DNA of 64,000 nt from G965200765 sp965200765 (GTDB lineage Bacteria; Pseudomonadota; Gammaproteobacteria; Arenicellales; JAJDZL01): positions 1,054,001 through 1,118,000 of the forward strand of contig OZ241380.1 in the NCBI GenBank assembly GCA_965200765.1. Direction: 5' to 3'. Shown in pieces: positions 43,410 through 53,844 of this stretch. Both the position numbers and the translations under genes were made by a program. Numbering within the stretch: position 1 is the first letter of the stretch; the number at the start of each line of letters is the position of its first letter. The notes beneath the pieces were generated by a model. That model saw nothing but the letters and a program-made list of their open reading frames with translations, made no database searches and had not been told where the DNA came from.

Positions 43410-45344
43410 CTACCGATTGGCCCGGTTTGCGATGATGTCTTCCACAACCGCTGGTTCAGCGAGTGTTGATGTATCACCCAGGTTGTCGATTTCGTTGGCC
43501 GCAACCTTGCGAAGGATTCGACGCATGATCTTGCCTGAGCGAGTTTTGGGTAGTCCCGGTGCAAACTGGATCACATCCGGCTTGGCGATTGGACTGATTT
43601 CCTTGCGAACAATGTTGAACAGTTCCTTCCGCAATTCTTCGTCTTCAACAGTTCCGGCAATCGTAGTAACGTATGCATAGATTGCCTCTCCTTTGATGTC
43701 GTGAGGAAACCCAACCACGGCAGCTTCAGCAACTTTGGGATGTAGCACCAGAGCACTTTCAATTTCAGCCGTCCCCAAACGATGCCCGGAAACATTCATC
43801 ACATCGTCGACGCGTCCGGTGATCCAGTAAAAACCATCTTCATCCCGACGAGCTCCGTCTCCGGTCATGTAATAACCGGGAAATGCGCTGAAATAAGTTT
43901 GAATGAACCGCTCGTGGTCTCCCCATACAGTTCTCATTTGACCTGGCCAAGATTGCTTGATGCAAAGCGCACCCTCTGCAACACCTTCCAGCTCATTGCC
44001 ATCAGAGTCAAGTATTACGGGGGTAACACCGAAAAATGGTTTGGTTGCAGATCCTGGCTTAAGTTTTGTTGCACCGGGCAATGGCGTGAGCATATGACCG
44101 CCGGTTTCAGTTTGCCACCAAGTATCTACAATTGGACAGCGTCGATCTCCGACTTTTCCATGGTACCATTGCCAGGCTTCCGGATTGATGGGTTCGCCGA
44201 CTGTCCCCAGAATTCGGAGACTCTTGCGATTGGTTTTTTCAACAAATTCATCGCCGGCACCGATCAAGGCCCGAATTGCTGTTGGTGCAGTGTAGAAAAT
44301 GTTCACGTTGTACCGGTCGCACACTTCCCAGAATCGACTCGCATCCGGATACAGCGGAACACCTTCAAACATGACACTGGTAGCTCCGGCGGAAAACGGG
44401 CCATACACAATATAAGAGTGTCCGGTTACCCAGCCGATATCTGCACCGCACCAGTACACCTCTCCATCTTGGTAGTCAAATGTATAGGTGAATGTCATGG
44501 TCACAAAGAGCATATAGCCACCAGTGGTGTGCATGACACCTTTTGGTTGGCCGGTAGAACCGGATGTATAGAGGATGTAAAGCGGATCTTCGGCATCCAT
44601 TTCTTCAGCAGGGCATTCTGCCGCCGCGTCGGCGATTGCTTCGTGATACCAAATATCGCGTCCATTCTTCATTGAAACTCCGCCACCGGTTCGTTGCACT
44701 ACGACGCAGGTATGTACATCCGGGCATTCTTCCATTGCAGCATCGGCATTGTTTTTCAAAGGAACGCTTCTGCCGCCGCGGGGTCCTTCGTCTGCTGTGA
44801 TGACAACCTGGCAGTCAGAATCAAGAATTCTGTCTCTTAGCGCACCGGGAGAAAAACCACCGAACACGATTGAGTGAACAGCACCGATTCGTGCACATGC
44901 AAGGGCGGCTATAACTGCTTCGGGAATCATTGGCATGTAGATGCAAATTCGGTCGCCTTTTTTGACTCCTCTGGATTTCAGTACATTTGAGAGTTTGCCA
45001 ACCAGTCCGTGAAGTTCCCTGAAAGTAAACTTTCTCGTCTCGGTTGCATCATCGTTTTCCCAGATCAACGCGACTTGGTCGCCTTTGGTTTCAAGATGGC
45101 GGTCCAGGCAATTGTAGGCGGCATTCAGTTTTCCATTTTCAAACCAGCGAATGTGGCCCTTGTTGAAATCATAATCACAGACTGAATCCCATTTCTTGAA
45201 CCAGTGTAGAAACTTGTCCGCTTGCTCTTCCCAGAATGACAGGTCGCTGATCGAGCGTTCATACATTTGCTGGTACAATTCAGGATTGATATGAGCTTTT
45301 TCCTCGATTTCAGCGGGAATATCGTAGACTAGATTTTCAGACAT
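43410..45344 (-). CDS. acs: acetyl-CoA synthetase (AMP-forming)
   Basis: 644 residues, the standard length. Motifs: YTSGSTGQPKGVMHTTGGY (about residues 263-281), TWWQTETGGH (about 411-420), the hinge DDVMNVSGHRLGT and the acetylatable Lys in RSGKIMRRILRK near the C-terminus. It activates acetate to acetyl-CoA via acetyl-AMP. Its 264-bp upstream gap to the next gene shows no other gene. Confidence 0.96.
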   Translation of the reverse strand: MSENLVYDIPAEIEEKAHINPELYQQMYERSISDLSFWEEQADKFLHWFKKWDSVCDYDFNKGHIRWFENGKLNAAYNCLDRHLETKGDQVALIWENDDATETRKFTFRELHGLVGKLSNVLKSRGVKKGDRICIYMPMIPEAVIAALACARIGAVHSIVFGGFSPGALRDRILDSDCQVVITADEGPRGGRSVPLKNNADAAMEECPDVHTCVVVQRTGGGVSMKNGRDIWYHEAIADAAAECPAEEMDAEDPLYILYTSGSTGQPKGVMHTTGGYMLFVTMTFTYTFDYQDGEVYWCGADIGWVTGHSYIVYGPFSAGATSVMFEGVPLYPDASRFWEVCDRYNVNIFYTAPTAIRALIGAGDEFVEKTNRKSLRILGTVGEPINPEAWQWYHGKVGDRRCPIVDTWWQTETGGHMLTPLPGATKLKPGSATKPFFGVTPVILDSDGNELEGVAEGALCIKQSWPGQMRTVWGDHERFIQTYFSAFPGYYMTGDGARRDEDGFYWITGRVDDVMNVSGHRLGTAEIESALVLHPKVAEAAVVGFPHDIKGEAIYAYVTTIAGTVEDEELRKELFNIVRKEISPIAKPDVIQFAPGLPKTRSGKIMRRILRKVAANEIDNLGDTSTLAEPAVVEDIIANRANR

Positions 45345-45607
45345 ATTCAGATAACCTCCGTATCAACAATTAAGTGTATTTGATTTCAAATATCAATATT
45401 GTTTCAAATTCAAATCTTGAATGAGCATCCATGCTTTTCTGCTCACATTCAATTTTACGACAATGTACCAGATTTGGATAGTGGAATGGCGTAAGCGAAG
45501 TCAGGACAAATGTCTTTCACGCATGAATAGTGTTCAGGAAAGCAGACAATTTGGAATTGATTTGAGACTCTTGCCGCGTGCTTGGAGTCCAGAATCCGAA
45601 GTTGCCG

Positions 45608-47980
45608 CTATGCAGAGTTCGTAGTGATTTCTGGGGGTTTGAATGCGGTAACTTGCGGAATGCCCCCGTGATATTTTTCAATTTTCACAAGACAGGATAG
45701 TGCGGCAGGACCTTGTGCGAGTCTTGAAGTTCCACGGTCATGGGTAACAGTATTGGGATTGCCGTGCTTGCACAGAGTCGACGATGAGTTCAGGGGGTCG
45801 AACCATGCGCCGGTTGCGATCTGCAAAACCCCGGGAAGCATTTTGTCTTCGAGGCGAGCGGTTGCCAAGAAAGCCCCGCGTTGGTTGAAAACCCGCACGA
45901 TGTCGCCATTTTGTATGTTTCTTTGTTTTGCATCCTTGGTATGGATTCGAATCGGTTCCCGGCCATTGATTTTGCCGGACTGGCTATGGGAACCATGGTC
46001 CAGTTGCGAATGCAAGCGATGGGTTGGTTGATTGGACACCAAATGCAATTCATCCGATTGTCGATCAGATTTGCCGAGCCACTCCGACGGCGGCATCCAC
46101 GTCGGATGCCCGGGACAGTTGTCGTAGTTGAAAGAATCAATTGTCTCGGAAAAAATTTCGATCTTTCCCGAAGGAGTACGCAAGGGAGATTGATCCGGGT
46201 CAGAACGAAATGGTTCCAGCATGACCCGCGGTTTCTTGGGGGCCTGGACTTGATGCCAACCTTTTTCTAGAATGCTTTCATACGCCGGATATTGAATGCC
46301 TTCACTGTGACCTTGTGCTTTGGAAAGTTCGTACAAATGCTGATGCCATTCGATTTCAGTCCTTGATTCAGTAAACTCCTTATCAATTCCCAATCGTTTT
46401 GCAATGCCCGAGAAAATCTGGTGATCGTTACGAGCTTCGCCGACCGGGGACAGAATCTGGTCCATTCGCACAATATAACTGTCGCGCGGTGAGGCAGACA
46501 TATCTGTTCGCTCAAGCATGGTTGTTGCGGGTAACACGATGTCAGCATAGCGAGCAGCAGAGGTCCAGAACGGGTCATTGACAATAATGCACTCCGGTTT
46601 CTGCCAGGCTTTGATGAGACGATTGATGTCTTGATGATGATGAAACGGGTTTCCGCCGGCCCACCAAACCAGACGAATGTCCGGGTATACATATCGACCA
46701 CCGTTGTAGTCAAACTCTTCACCCGGATGCAGTAGCATATCGGCAATGCGCGCAACGGGAATAAAGTGTTTCACGGGATTCGTACCGACCGGGCAACTGC
46801 GATAGCGAACCCGACCGACAGAATTTCCAACTCCGTTGGTCGCCGAATATCCAAAGCCGATACCGCCGCCGGGCAGACCAATTTGCCCCAAAATTGCTGC
46901 AAGTGCTATTCCCATCCAATAGTTGTGCTCGCCGTGCTCTTGGCGAGTCAGCGACCAGCTGACAGAAATCATGGTCCGACGGCTTGCCATGCGATGCGCC
47001 AATCTTCGAATTTTTGCGGCAGAAATTCCGCAAATTCCGCCGGCCCAATCAGCATTTTTCGGTTGCCCATCAGAATCACCCATAAGATAGTCTCGAAATT
47101 TTTCAAAGCCGACGCAGTACTTGTTCAAAAATACTTGATCATGCAGGTCGTTGATAACAATTTCGTGAGCTAGCCCCAGCATCATGGCGACATCCGAATT
47201 CGGGATGATCGAAAACCAGTCCGCATGCAAAGACTCATCTATGTCATCTCGAATTGGACTGATATTGACAAACTCTACTCCGTTTTCGATGGCTTGGCGC
47301 ATGTACTTTTTCTGGACGTGGCAAGCGTTGCCGCGAAATTCGATTTGCCCGTTTTTCAGCGGCAAGCCACCAAAGGCGACAAGCAGGTCAGTACTTTCAA
47401 TAATGGATGGCCACGCGGTGCTGTTGACTAGCAGTTGATGAAAATTGCCAATGACATGCGGCACAATGACTTCGGCGGCCGCAAAGCTGTACGAATTCAC
47501 CGAGTAAGTAAAACCGCCAAAGCAATTCAGGAATCGGTGCAATTGGCTAGGCGCATGGTGAAACATGCCAGCACTGGCCCAACCGTATGAGCCGGCAAAT
47601 ATTGCTTCGTTACCGTATTGCTTCTTGATGGATTGCAGCGTATCGGCAACAATCCTTTCTGCCTGTTCCCAAGAAACTGCGACAAATGGTTCATTTCCCC
47701 GACTTCTGGTCTCGGAGGATCGCCCATTTTCATAAAAACCGCGGCGAATTGCAGGTTGCTTGATGCGTGCCGGATGGTCGTAACCATCAACCAGACCGTT
47801 TGCGATTGGCGACGGATCCGGGTCAATTGCCACACCTTTGAATCTGACTAGCTTGCCGTCGTGATATTCCGGGTGATAAGTCCCCCAATGCATGACTGTA
47901 ATTGGTTTTCTGCGGCCTGTGGACGCGGCATCGTCTACAGTAGCAGACTCAACAGCAAGCGTTTCAGAGTATTCGTCCAT
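45608..47980 (-). CDS. molybdopterin S/N-oxide reductase of the DMSO reductase family (BisC/TorZ-like)
   Basis: 790 residues. The Mo-ligand Ser lies in GSYGWASAG (about residues 139-147), as in DMSO, TMAO and biotin-sulfoxide reductases. Later parts fit the bis-MGD domains (RTDMSASPRDSYIVRMD; GDIVRVFNQRGA). The N-terminus has no twin-arginine signal and no Fe-S Cys motif, so a cytoplasmic enzyme like BisC is likely, reducing methionine/biotin sulfoxide or an N-oxide such as TMAO. A 25-residue N-terminal extension precedes the conserved VMHWGTYHPE. A TMAO link with the methylamine genes is possible but unproven. Confidence 0.85.
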   Translation of the reverse strand: MDEYSETLAVESATVDDAASTGRRKPITVMHWGTYHPEYHDGKLVRFKGVAIDPDPSPIANGLVDGYDHPARIKQPAIRRGFYENGRSSETRSRGNEPFVAVSWEQAERIVADTLQSIKKQYGNEAIFAGSYGWASAGMFHHAPSQLHRFLNCFGGFTYSVNSYSFAAAEVIVPHVIGNFHQLLVNSTAWPSIIESTDLLVAFGGLPLKNGQIEFRGNACHVQKKYMRQAIENGVEFVNISPIRDDIDESLHADWFSIIPNSDVAMMLGLAHEIVINDLHDQVFLNKYCVGFEKFRDYLMGDSDGQPKNADWAGGICGISAAKIRRLAHRMASRRTMISVSWSLTRQEHGEHNYWMGIALAAILGQIGLPGGGIGFGYSATNGVGNSVGRVRYRSCPVGTNPVKHFIPVARIADMLLHPGEEFDYNGGRYVYPDIRLVWWAGGNPFHHHQDINRLIKAWQKPECIIVNDPFWTSAARYADIVLPATTMLERTDMSASPRDSYIVRMDQILSPVGEARNDHQIFSGIAKRLGIDKEFTESRTEIEWHQHLYELSKAQGHSEGIQYPAYESILEKGWHQVQAPKKPRVMLEPFRSDPDQSPLRTPSGKIEIFSETIDSFNYDNCPGHPTWMPPSEWLGKSDRQSDELHLVSNQPTHRLHSQLDHGSHSQSGKINGREPIRIHTKDAKQRNIQNGDIVRVFNQRGAFLATARLEDKMLPGVLQIATGAWFDPLNSSSTLCKHGNPNTVTHDRGTSRLAQGPAALSCLVKIEKYHGGIPQVTAFKPPEITTNSA

Positions 47981-48090
47981 TTTGTAAATCAGTCCGAAAG
48001 AATTTTATTGCAACGAGATTCAATGACCACAACACGAATTGGATTGAATTGTCCCAACGGAATTGACGTCCAGATGAAAATGTTGCCGGA

Positions 48091-48111
48091 CCTCCGTCGG
48101 CAGCCCGGAGG
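48091..48111. promoter_or_regulatory. inverted repeat in the divergent bisC-like/uvrA intergenic region
   Basis: CCTCCG and CGGAGG flank nine bases at 48091-48111 within the 263-bp divergent gap. It may be an operator or an RNA hairpin. No LexA-type box was recognised by eye. Confidence 0.25.
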
Positions 48112-48243
48112 ACATTAATTTCATATTCAGTATATTGTGACTCGGGAAATTCAAGTATTCTTTTTTGTTTGACCCAGTTGGAATTGCGACAGCAAAAGAC
48201 AAGCCATTGCCTCTCATTAAACTAGCTATTTGATTGAAAATCT

Positions 48244-51200
48244 GTGAGTAATGATAATCTGAATTCATCGCGTGCTTCGTTGCAAATACGGGGTGCTCGA
48301 CAAAATAATCTGAAAGATCTAGACCTTGAAATTCCGCATAATGAGATGACCGTTGTCACGGGGGTCAGCGGTTCTGGCAAGTCCTCATTGGCTTTCGATA
48401 CCATCTACGCGGAAGGGCAGCGGCGCTACGTTGAAACCTTCTCTCCGTATGCGCGCCAGTTTCTGGACCGTATGGATCGTCCGAAGGTGGAACGAATTGA
48501 CGGAGTACCCCCAGCAGTCGCGATCGACCAGGTGAATCCGGTGCGTACGACCCGTTCAACCGTCGGCACCATGACGGAATTGAATGATCATCTGAAACTC
48601 CTTTTTGCGAGAGCGGCAACTTTGCATTGTTCAGGTTGCGGCCAGCCCATTCAAAACAACTCGCCTGAAGAAATCGCGCACCTGACAATTGAGCATTTCA
48701 AGTCCCTGAGCAAGAATGTTCCAATGGTTCAGGTGATGTTTCCCATCAATGTTCCGGCCAGTATCTCAACAGAATTTGCCGGGGAATATCTGGCGCGACA
48801 GGGATACAAGCGTATCGCCAGACGCGCGGATGACACAATGCTAGTCGTACAAGACCGACTCCGGCCGATTCGCCGCAATCGGTCCAGGTTGATTGAAGCG
48901 GTTGAACATTCCCTGAAGCAATCCAAATCAACAGTTGTTGTACAGGAACTGGATGAGAATCGGCAGGCCACGGGAAGCGCAAAGTCTTATTCCAGCAAAC
49001 TGCGTTGTGCAGACTGCAATATCGATTATTCAGTTCCGGTTCCGAATTTGTTTTCATTCAACTCGCCGATTGGTGCGTGCGAGACCTGCCGCGGCTTTGG
49101 GAAATTGATGGACATTGACTATTCGCTGGTGATTCCGGATGAATCATTGTCCTTGCGGGAAGGGGCAATCAAGCCGTTTACTTCCAAGGTATATAGCGAA
49201 AGCTGGCGAGACATTCTCCAGCATGCACCTGAAAAAGGCGTACCGCTTGATATTCCGTGGAAAAGATTGAGTCGGAAGCACAAGGCATGGGTCATGGACG
49301 GCGAAGGTAGCTTGTACAGTGGCCGCTGGTACGGTGTAAAGCGATTTTTCAACTGGCTTGAAGGCCGCAAGCACAAGATGCATGTCAGAGTCTTTTTGTC
49401 CTATTATCGAGCCTACAAGGAATGTCCGGCATGCAGTGGCGCAAGACTGAAGCCGGAAGCGTTCTTGTGGAGACTTGGAATCAATCGATTCAAGAATGCT
49501 GGCATGAACAAATTTTGTCATCCTGACTTTACTTTGTCGAAGGAACAGTTTGATGCAATGGCGGGATTGACGGTCCATGACTTGGAAATGATGCCGCTCA
49601 GCAAATGTGCTGAATTTTTCAATCAGGTAAAACTGCCAAAGCCGGTAGATGAAGCTACTGAACTGGTGTTGGCGGAAATTCGTTCCAGACTGGGGTACCT
49701 GGTTGATGTGGGGCTGGGTTATTTGAACCTGGATCGACAGTCCAGAACACTGAGCGGCGGGGAAGTGCAACGGATTAACCTGACTACAGCGCTGGGTACG
49801 ACATTGGTTAACACTTTGTTTGTGCTGGATGAACCAACAATCGGATTGCATGCCCGCGATATCGGTCGAGTCATCGGAATTCTTCATCGGTTGCGAAATG
49901 CAGGTAATACACTGCTTGTTGTTGAACATGAGGAGCAGATGATTCGTGCGGCGGACAAGATTCTGGATTTGGGACCGGGAGCCGGGGAGCGCGGCGGCAA
50001 TGTGGTGCATTTTGGCACATACAAGTCTTTGTTGACATCACATGACTCGGCAACGGCATCTTGTCTTCGAAACAGCGACTACTTGCCGGACAATCAGCGC
50101 CGCGGCAAATTGTTTGAATTGAATTTCATGCGAATTCGCGGTGCGCGGCAAAATAATCTGAAAAATATCACCGTAAGATTTCCGCTCAATCGCATTGTTT
50201 GCATCACCGGTGTCAGCGGTTCAGGCAAGTCAACACTGGTTGAAGAAGTTCTGCATCGCGCCTTGCGCAGAGCCAAGGGAGTTTCAACGCAAGTGCCCGG
50301 TGCACATGACAAGATTGAAGGTGCTGAATACCTCACCGATGTCGTACTGGTCTCGCAGTCGCCAATTGGTCGTACGGCCCGGTCCAATCCGGTTAGTTAT
50401 GTTGGAGCATTGACTGCCATTCGCGAACGTTTTGCCAAGGAACCGCTGGCAATAAAGCGCAACTACACGGCCGGATACTTTAGCTTCAATTCGGATCTGG
50501 GGCGATGTCCGACTTGCGGGGGTAGTGGTTTCGAGCATGTGGAAATGCAGTTTCTGAGTGATGTTTACCTGCGTTGCCCCGATTGTGAAGGGACTCGTTT
50601 TCGCGCCGAAATTCAAGATGTCAAATTGAGTCCGTCATTGCGGCAAGGGCGCGGCGAACAACTGCCAAAATCGATTATAGACATACTGGACATGACGGTA
50701 ACCGAGGCGGTTGATTTTTTCTCTGACGACGCAAGAATTGTTGAAGGACTGGAGCCACTGATTGATGTCGGACTGGACTACCTGAAACTGGGGCAGCCGG
50801 TGCCAACTTTGAGCGGTGGCGAGGCACAGCGACTGAAACTGGCGGCGCACATCGCCAAAAGCGGCAGGGGCGGTCAGAGTTCCTTGGAGAGACGCATGTT
50901 TTTGTTTGATGAGCCGACAACAGGATTGCATTTTCTGGATGTGGCCAAATTGCTGAGTTCTTTGGAAAAATTGACTCGCGATGGTCATTCGATTGTTGTT
51001 ATTGAGCACAATCTGGATTTGATTTCCAGAGCGGACTGGATTATTGACTTGGGCCCCGAAGGAGGTGATGCCGGCGGCGAGGTGGTCGCCAGTGGACGGC
51101 CGAAAAATTTGGCAAACGAAGGCGATGGTCATACCGCACGCGCGCTTCGACAGTATTTCAACCTTGAACATCATGGCGATGTTGAATCAAGGTTGCCAGT

Positions 51201-53829
51201 TTCAGGCACCAGTCAGCGAAGCAGAGAAATCTTGTTGAAAAATGCGCGTGAACACAATTTGAAAAACATCAATTTGTCGGTGCCTTACAACGCGATCACT
51301 GTGATTACCGGAATGAGTGGAAGCGGCAAAAGCACAGTGGCTTTCGACATCCTATTTGCCGAGGGTCAAAAGCGTTATCTGGAAACTCTGAACGCCTATG
51401 CGCGTCAGTTCGTGCAACCGGTTGCACGCGCCGATTTTGATGCGATTACCGGTTTGCCGCCAACTGTTGCGATCGAACAGCGAATGAGTCGTGGCGGACG
51501 AAAAAGCACCGTTGCAACGATGACTGAAATTTATCACTACATTCGATTGTTGTTCGTCAAGCTGGGTACGCAGTACTGCCCGGATTGTGAAATCAAAGTT
51601 GACGAACAATCAGTTGGTTCAATTATCGAGCAAATTTGGAAGAAATACAAAGGCCAGTATATATGCGTTACGGCGCCCCTGGTAATCGCTCGCAAGGGAT
51701 ATTACACAGATTTGGCAGCCTGGGCATTCAAACGAGGAGTTGAGTTTTTGTATGTAGATGATGATGTACTGTCCACAGAACATTGGCCCAGGTTGGACCG
51801 GTACAAAGAACACGATATTGACATGCCAATACGCATGTTCAGGTTAACACGCGGTAACCTGAAGACACTTGAAGAGGCAATTTACATCGCGTTGGAGCAC
51901 TCCAAAGGGCATTTCCGCATCGCCTCGGAGTCAGAGGATCCAGAAGCAAATGATGCACCGCTTTTCGAGACTTTTTCTGTTTCACGTTCCTGTCCGCGAT
52001 GCTCGAGATCGTTCAGCAGTCTTGACCCGCGTCTTTTTTCCTACAACTCCAAACACGGATGGTGCTTTGCATGTGTCGGCACCGGCTTGAATATCAGCAT
52101 GGTTGACGATAATGAGGATATTGCAGATATTGGATCTTCAGGAAATGTTTGCAAGGTGTGTGAGGGCAAGAGGCTAAACCCGGAAGCATTGGCAGTGCGT
52201 TTCAAGAACAAGACAATTGACCATATTAATGAACTGTCGATTCTTGATGCCAGAAAATTCTTTTTGAAACTACGGCTTACCGAAAGGGAAGCACAGGTTG
52301 CAACCGATATTTTGACTGAATTGAATTCCCGTCTGGCATTCCTCGAATCCGTTGGGTTGTCCTATCTGTCTCTGGACCGATCTGCACCAACGCTGAGCGG
52401 CGGCGAGTCGCAGCGAATTCGACTGGCCGCGCAGTTGGGTTCCAGCTTGTGCGGTGCCTGCTATATTCTTGATGAACCTACAATCGGCCTGCATAGCCGC
52501 GACAACCGTAAACTCCTTGATGCCTTGAAATCACTTCGACACAAGGGCAACTCAATTGTTGTTGTGGAGCATGACGAAGAGACAATCGAAAGTGCTGACC
52601 ATATTATTGATTTGGGTCCCGGCGGCGGTGTTCGCGGCGGAGAAGTAATTGCGGTGGGAACGCCAATCCAAATCAGGAAAAACAATCGATCAGTAACCGG
52701 ACAATCGTTGGCCCAACCGTTGCAACATCCTCAGCCGAGACAACGGGGTGCAGCAAACCCGAAGAAAGCCGTACAAGTGATTGGAGCCTGGAAGCATAAT
52801 CTGCGAAATATCAATGCAACGATACCGATTCAGGCGCTGGTATGTGTAACCGGTGTGAGCGGGAGCGGAAAAAGCACCTTGGTGCGCAATATTCTTTACG
52901 AAAATCTTGTCAGTTTGGCATCTCGGTATAAAAATTCCAATGATTTGGCAATTTTCAATGACTGCGAAAACATTGAGGGTTGGGAAGCATTCAGTCGCGT
53001 ACTTGAAGTGGATCAAACGCCAATCGGAAAAACCCCGCGTTCCTGTCCGGCCACCTATGTCAATGTTTGGGGAAAAATCAGACAACTGTTTGCTGAAACA
53101 CCGGAAGCAAGATTACGCGGCTACGAGGCCGGCCGTTTTTCATTCAATGTCGCAGGTGGACGCTGTGCCAGTTGCGACGGTCAGGGCGAGAAAAAAATCG
53201 AAATGAATTTCCTGCCGGATGTGAGAGTGATTTGCGAAACTTGCAATGGTTCCAGATTCAATTCGGAAACGCTGGCAGTTACCTATAGAGGCAAGACAGT
53301 TGCCGATGTTTTGTCATTGAGTATGGAAGAAGCGGCGGAGTTTTTCAAGCCGTTATCGTCCTTGAGAAAGGTATTCGAATTGCTTGTGGATGTTGGTTTG
53401 GGATATTTGACACTTGGGCAACCCAGTCCGACGCTGAGCGGCGGTGAAGCACAACGGATCAAGCTGGTTGCCGAATTGTCAAAAGCTGTTCGAATTGCTG
53501 ATCGCGAGACACGAAAGGGCAATGCGACGATTGGCTCACGCACTCTCTATCTGTTGGATGAACCCACTGTGGGGTTACATGTTGCGGATATTGAAAAACT
53601 GGTTCGGGTATTGCATGCGCTGGTTGATGCCGGCAATACAGTGGTCGTGGTTGAGCATAATCTGGACATCATTGCCGAAGCGGACTGGGTCATTGATTTA
53701 GGACCGGAAGGAGGTGATGCCGGCGGAAAAATTGTAACGCAAGGACCATTAAATAAATTCATGCGCTCCAAGCGTTCTCACACCGCAAGGGCATTACGCG
53801 AATTGCAGGAGAAACGAAATCTACTATGA
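48244..53829 (+). CDS. uvrA: double-length UvrA (two tandem UvrA units in one chain)
   Basis: 1861 residues, about twice the usual 940. Two complete UvrA units run about 1-985 and 990-1861. Each has two ABC cassettes: Walker A at about residues 40-48 (GVSGSGKSS), 655, 1023 (GMSGSGKST) and 1536. All four have LSGGE-[VAS]-QR signatures and Walker B motifs (LDEPTIGLH, FDEPTTGLH, LDEPTIGLH, LDEPTVGLH). Both zinc-finger types are intact in both halves. UvrA recognises damage and loads UvrB; it normally works as a homodimer, so this chain could be a built-in dimer. The halves are clearly diverged, so the fusion is old and not an assembly artefact. Chlamydial UvrA is also double length. Confidence 0.95.
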   Translation: MSNDNLNSSRASLQIRGARQNNLKDLDLEIPHNEMTVVTGVSGSGKSSLAFDTIYAEGQRRYVETFSPYARQFLDRMDRPKVERIDGVPPAVAIDQVNPVRTTRSTVGTMTELNDHLKLLFARAATLHCSGCGQPIQNNSPEEIAHLTIEHFKSLSKNVPMVQVMFPINVPASISTEFAGEYLARQGYKRIARRADDTMLVVQDRLRPIRRNRSRLIEAVEHSLKQSKSTVVVQELDENRQATGSAKSYSSKLRCADCNIDYSVPVPNLFSFNSPIGACETCRGFGKLMDIDYSLVIPDESLSLREGAIKPFTSKVYSESWRDILQHAPEKGVPLDIPWKRLSRKHKAWVMDGEGSLYSGRWYGVKRFFNWLEGRKHKMHVRVFLSYYRAYKECPACSGARLKPEAFLWRLGINRFKNAGMNKFCHPDFTLSKEQFDAMAGLTVHDLEMMPLSKCAEFFNQVKLPKPVDEATELVLAEIRSRLGYLVDVGLGYLNLDRQSRTLSGGEVQRINLTTALGTTLVNTLFVLDEPTIGLHARDIGRVIGILHRLRNAGNTLLVVEHEEQMIRAADKILDLGPGAGERGGNVVHFGTYKSLLTSHDSATASCLRNSDYLPDNQRRGKLFELNFMRIRGARQNNLKNITVRFPLNRIVCITGVSGSGKSTLVEEVLHRALRRAKGVSTQVPGAHDKIEGAEYLTDVVLVSQSPIGRTARSNPVSYVGALTAIRERFAKEPLAIKRNYTAGYFSFNSDLGRCPTCGGSGFEHVEMQFLSDVYLRCPDCEGTRFRAEIQDVKLSPSLRQGRGEQLPKSIIDILDMTVTEAVDFFSDDARIVEGLEPLIDVGLDYLKLGQPVPTLSGGEAQRLKLAAHIAKSGRGGQSSLERRMFLFDEPTTGLHFLDVAKLLSSLEKLTRDGHSIVVIEHNLDLISRADWIIDLGPEGGDAGGEVVASGRPKNLANEGDGHTARALRQYFNLEHHGDVESRLPVSGTSQRSREILLKNAREHNLKNINLSVPYNAITVITGMSGSGKSTVAFDILFAEGQKRYLETLNAYARQFVQPVARADFDAITGLPPTVAIEQRMSRGGRKSTVATMTEIYHYIRLLFVKLGTQYCPDCEIKVDEQSVGSIIEQIWKKYKGQYICVTAPLVIARKGYYTDLAAWAFKRGVEFLYVDDDVLSTEHWPRLDRYKEHDIDMPIRMFRLTRGNLKTLEEAIYIALEHSKGHFRIASESEDPEANDAPLFETFSVSRSCPRCSRSFSSLDPRLFSYNSKHGWCFACVGTGLNISMVDDNEDIADIGSSGNVCKVCEGKRLNPEALAVRFKNKTIDHINELSILDARKFFLKLRLTEREAQVATDILTELNSRLAFLESVGLSYLSLDRSAPTLSGGESQRIRLAAQLGSSLCGACYILDEPTIGLHSRDNRKLLDALKSLRHKGNSIVVVEHDEETIESADHIIDLGPGGGVRGGEVIAVGTPIQIRKNNRSVTGQSLAQPLQHPQPRQRGAANPKKAVQVIGAWKHNLRNINATIPIQALVCVTGVSGSGKSTLVRNILYENLVSLASRYKNSNDLAIFNDCENIEGWEAFSRVLEVDQTPIGKTPRSCPATYVNVWGKIRQLFAETPEARLRGYEAGRFSFNVAGGRCASCDGQGEKKIEMNFLPDVRVICETCNGSRFNSETLAVTYRGKTVADVLSLSMEEAAEFFKPLSSLRKVFELLVDVGLGYLTLGQPSPTLSGGEAQRIKLVAELSKAVRIADRETRKGNATIGSRTLYLLDEPTVGLHVADIEKLVRVLHALVDAGNTVVVVEHNLDIIAEADWVIDLGPEGGDAGGKIVTQGPLNKFMRSKRSHTARALRELQEKRNLL

Positions 53830-53844
53830 TGCTGCAATCGGGAA

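Noticed and set aside
45345..45607. 67-codon + strand frame at 45421-45624
   Set aside because: No ribosome binding site, no domain and it runs into the 3' end of the opposite-strand reductase gene.
48244..53829. Two uvrA genes joined by a sequencing error
   Set aside because: The halves are diverged, the linker is in frame and contains no remnant start/stop, and a comparable long form exists in Chlamydiae.
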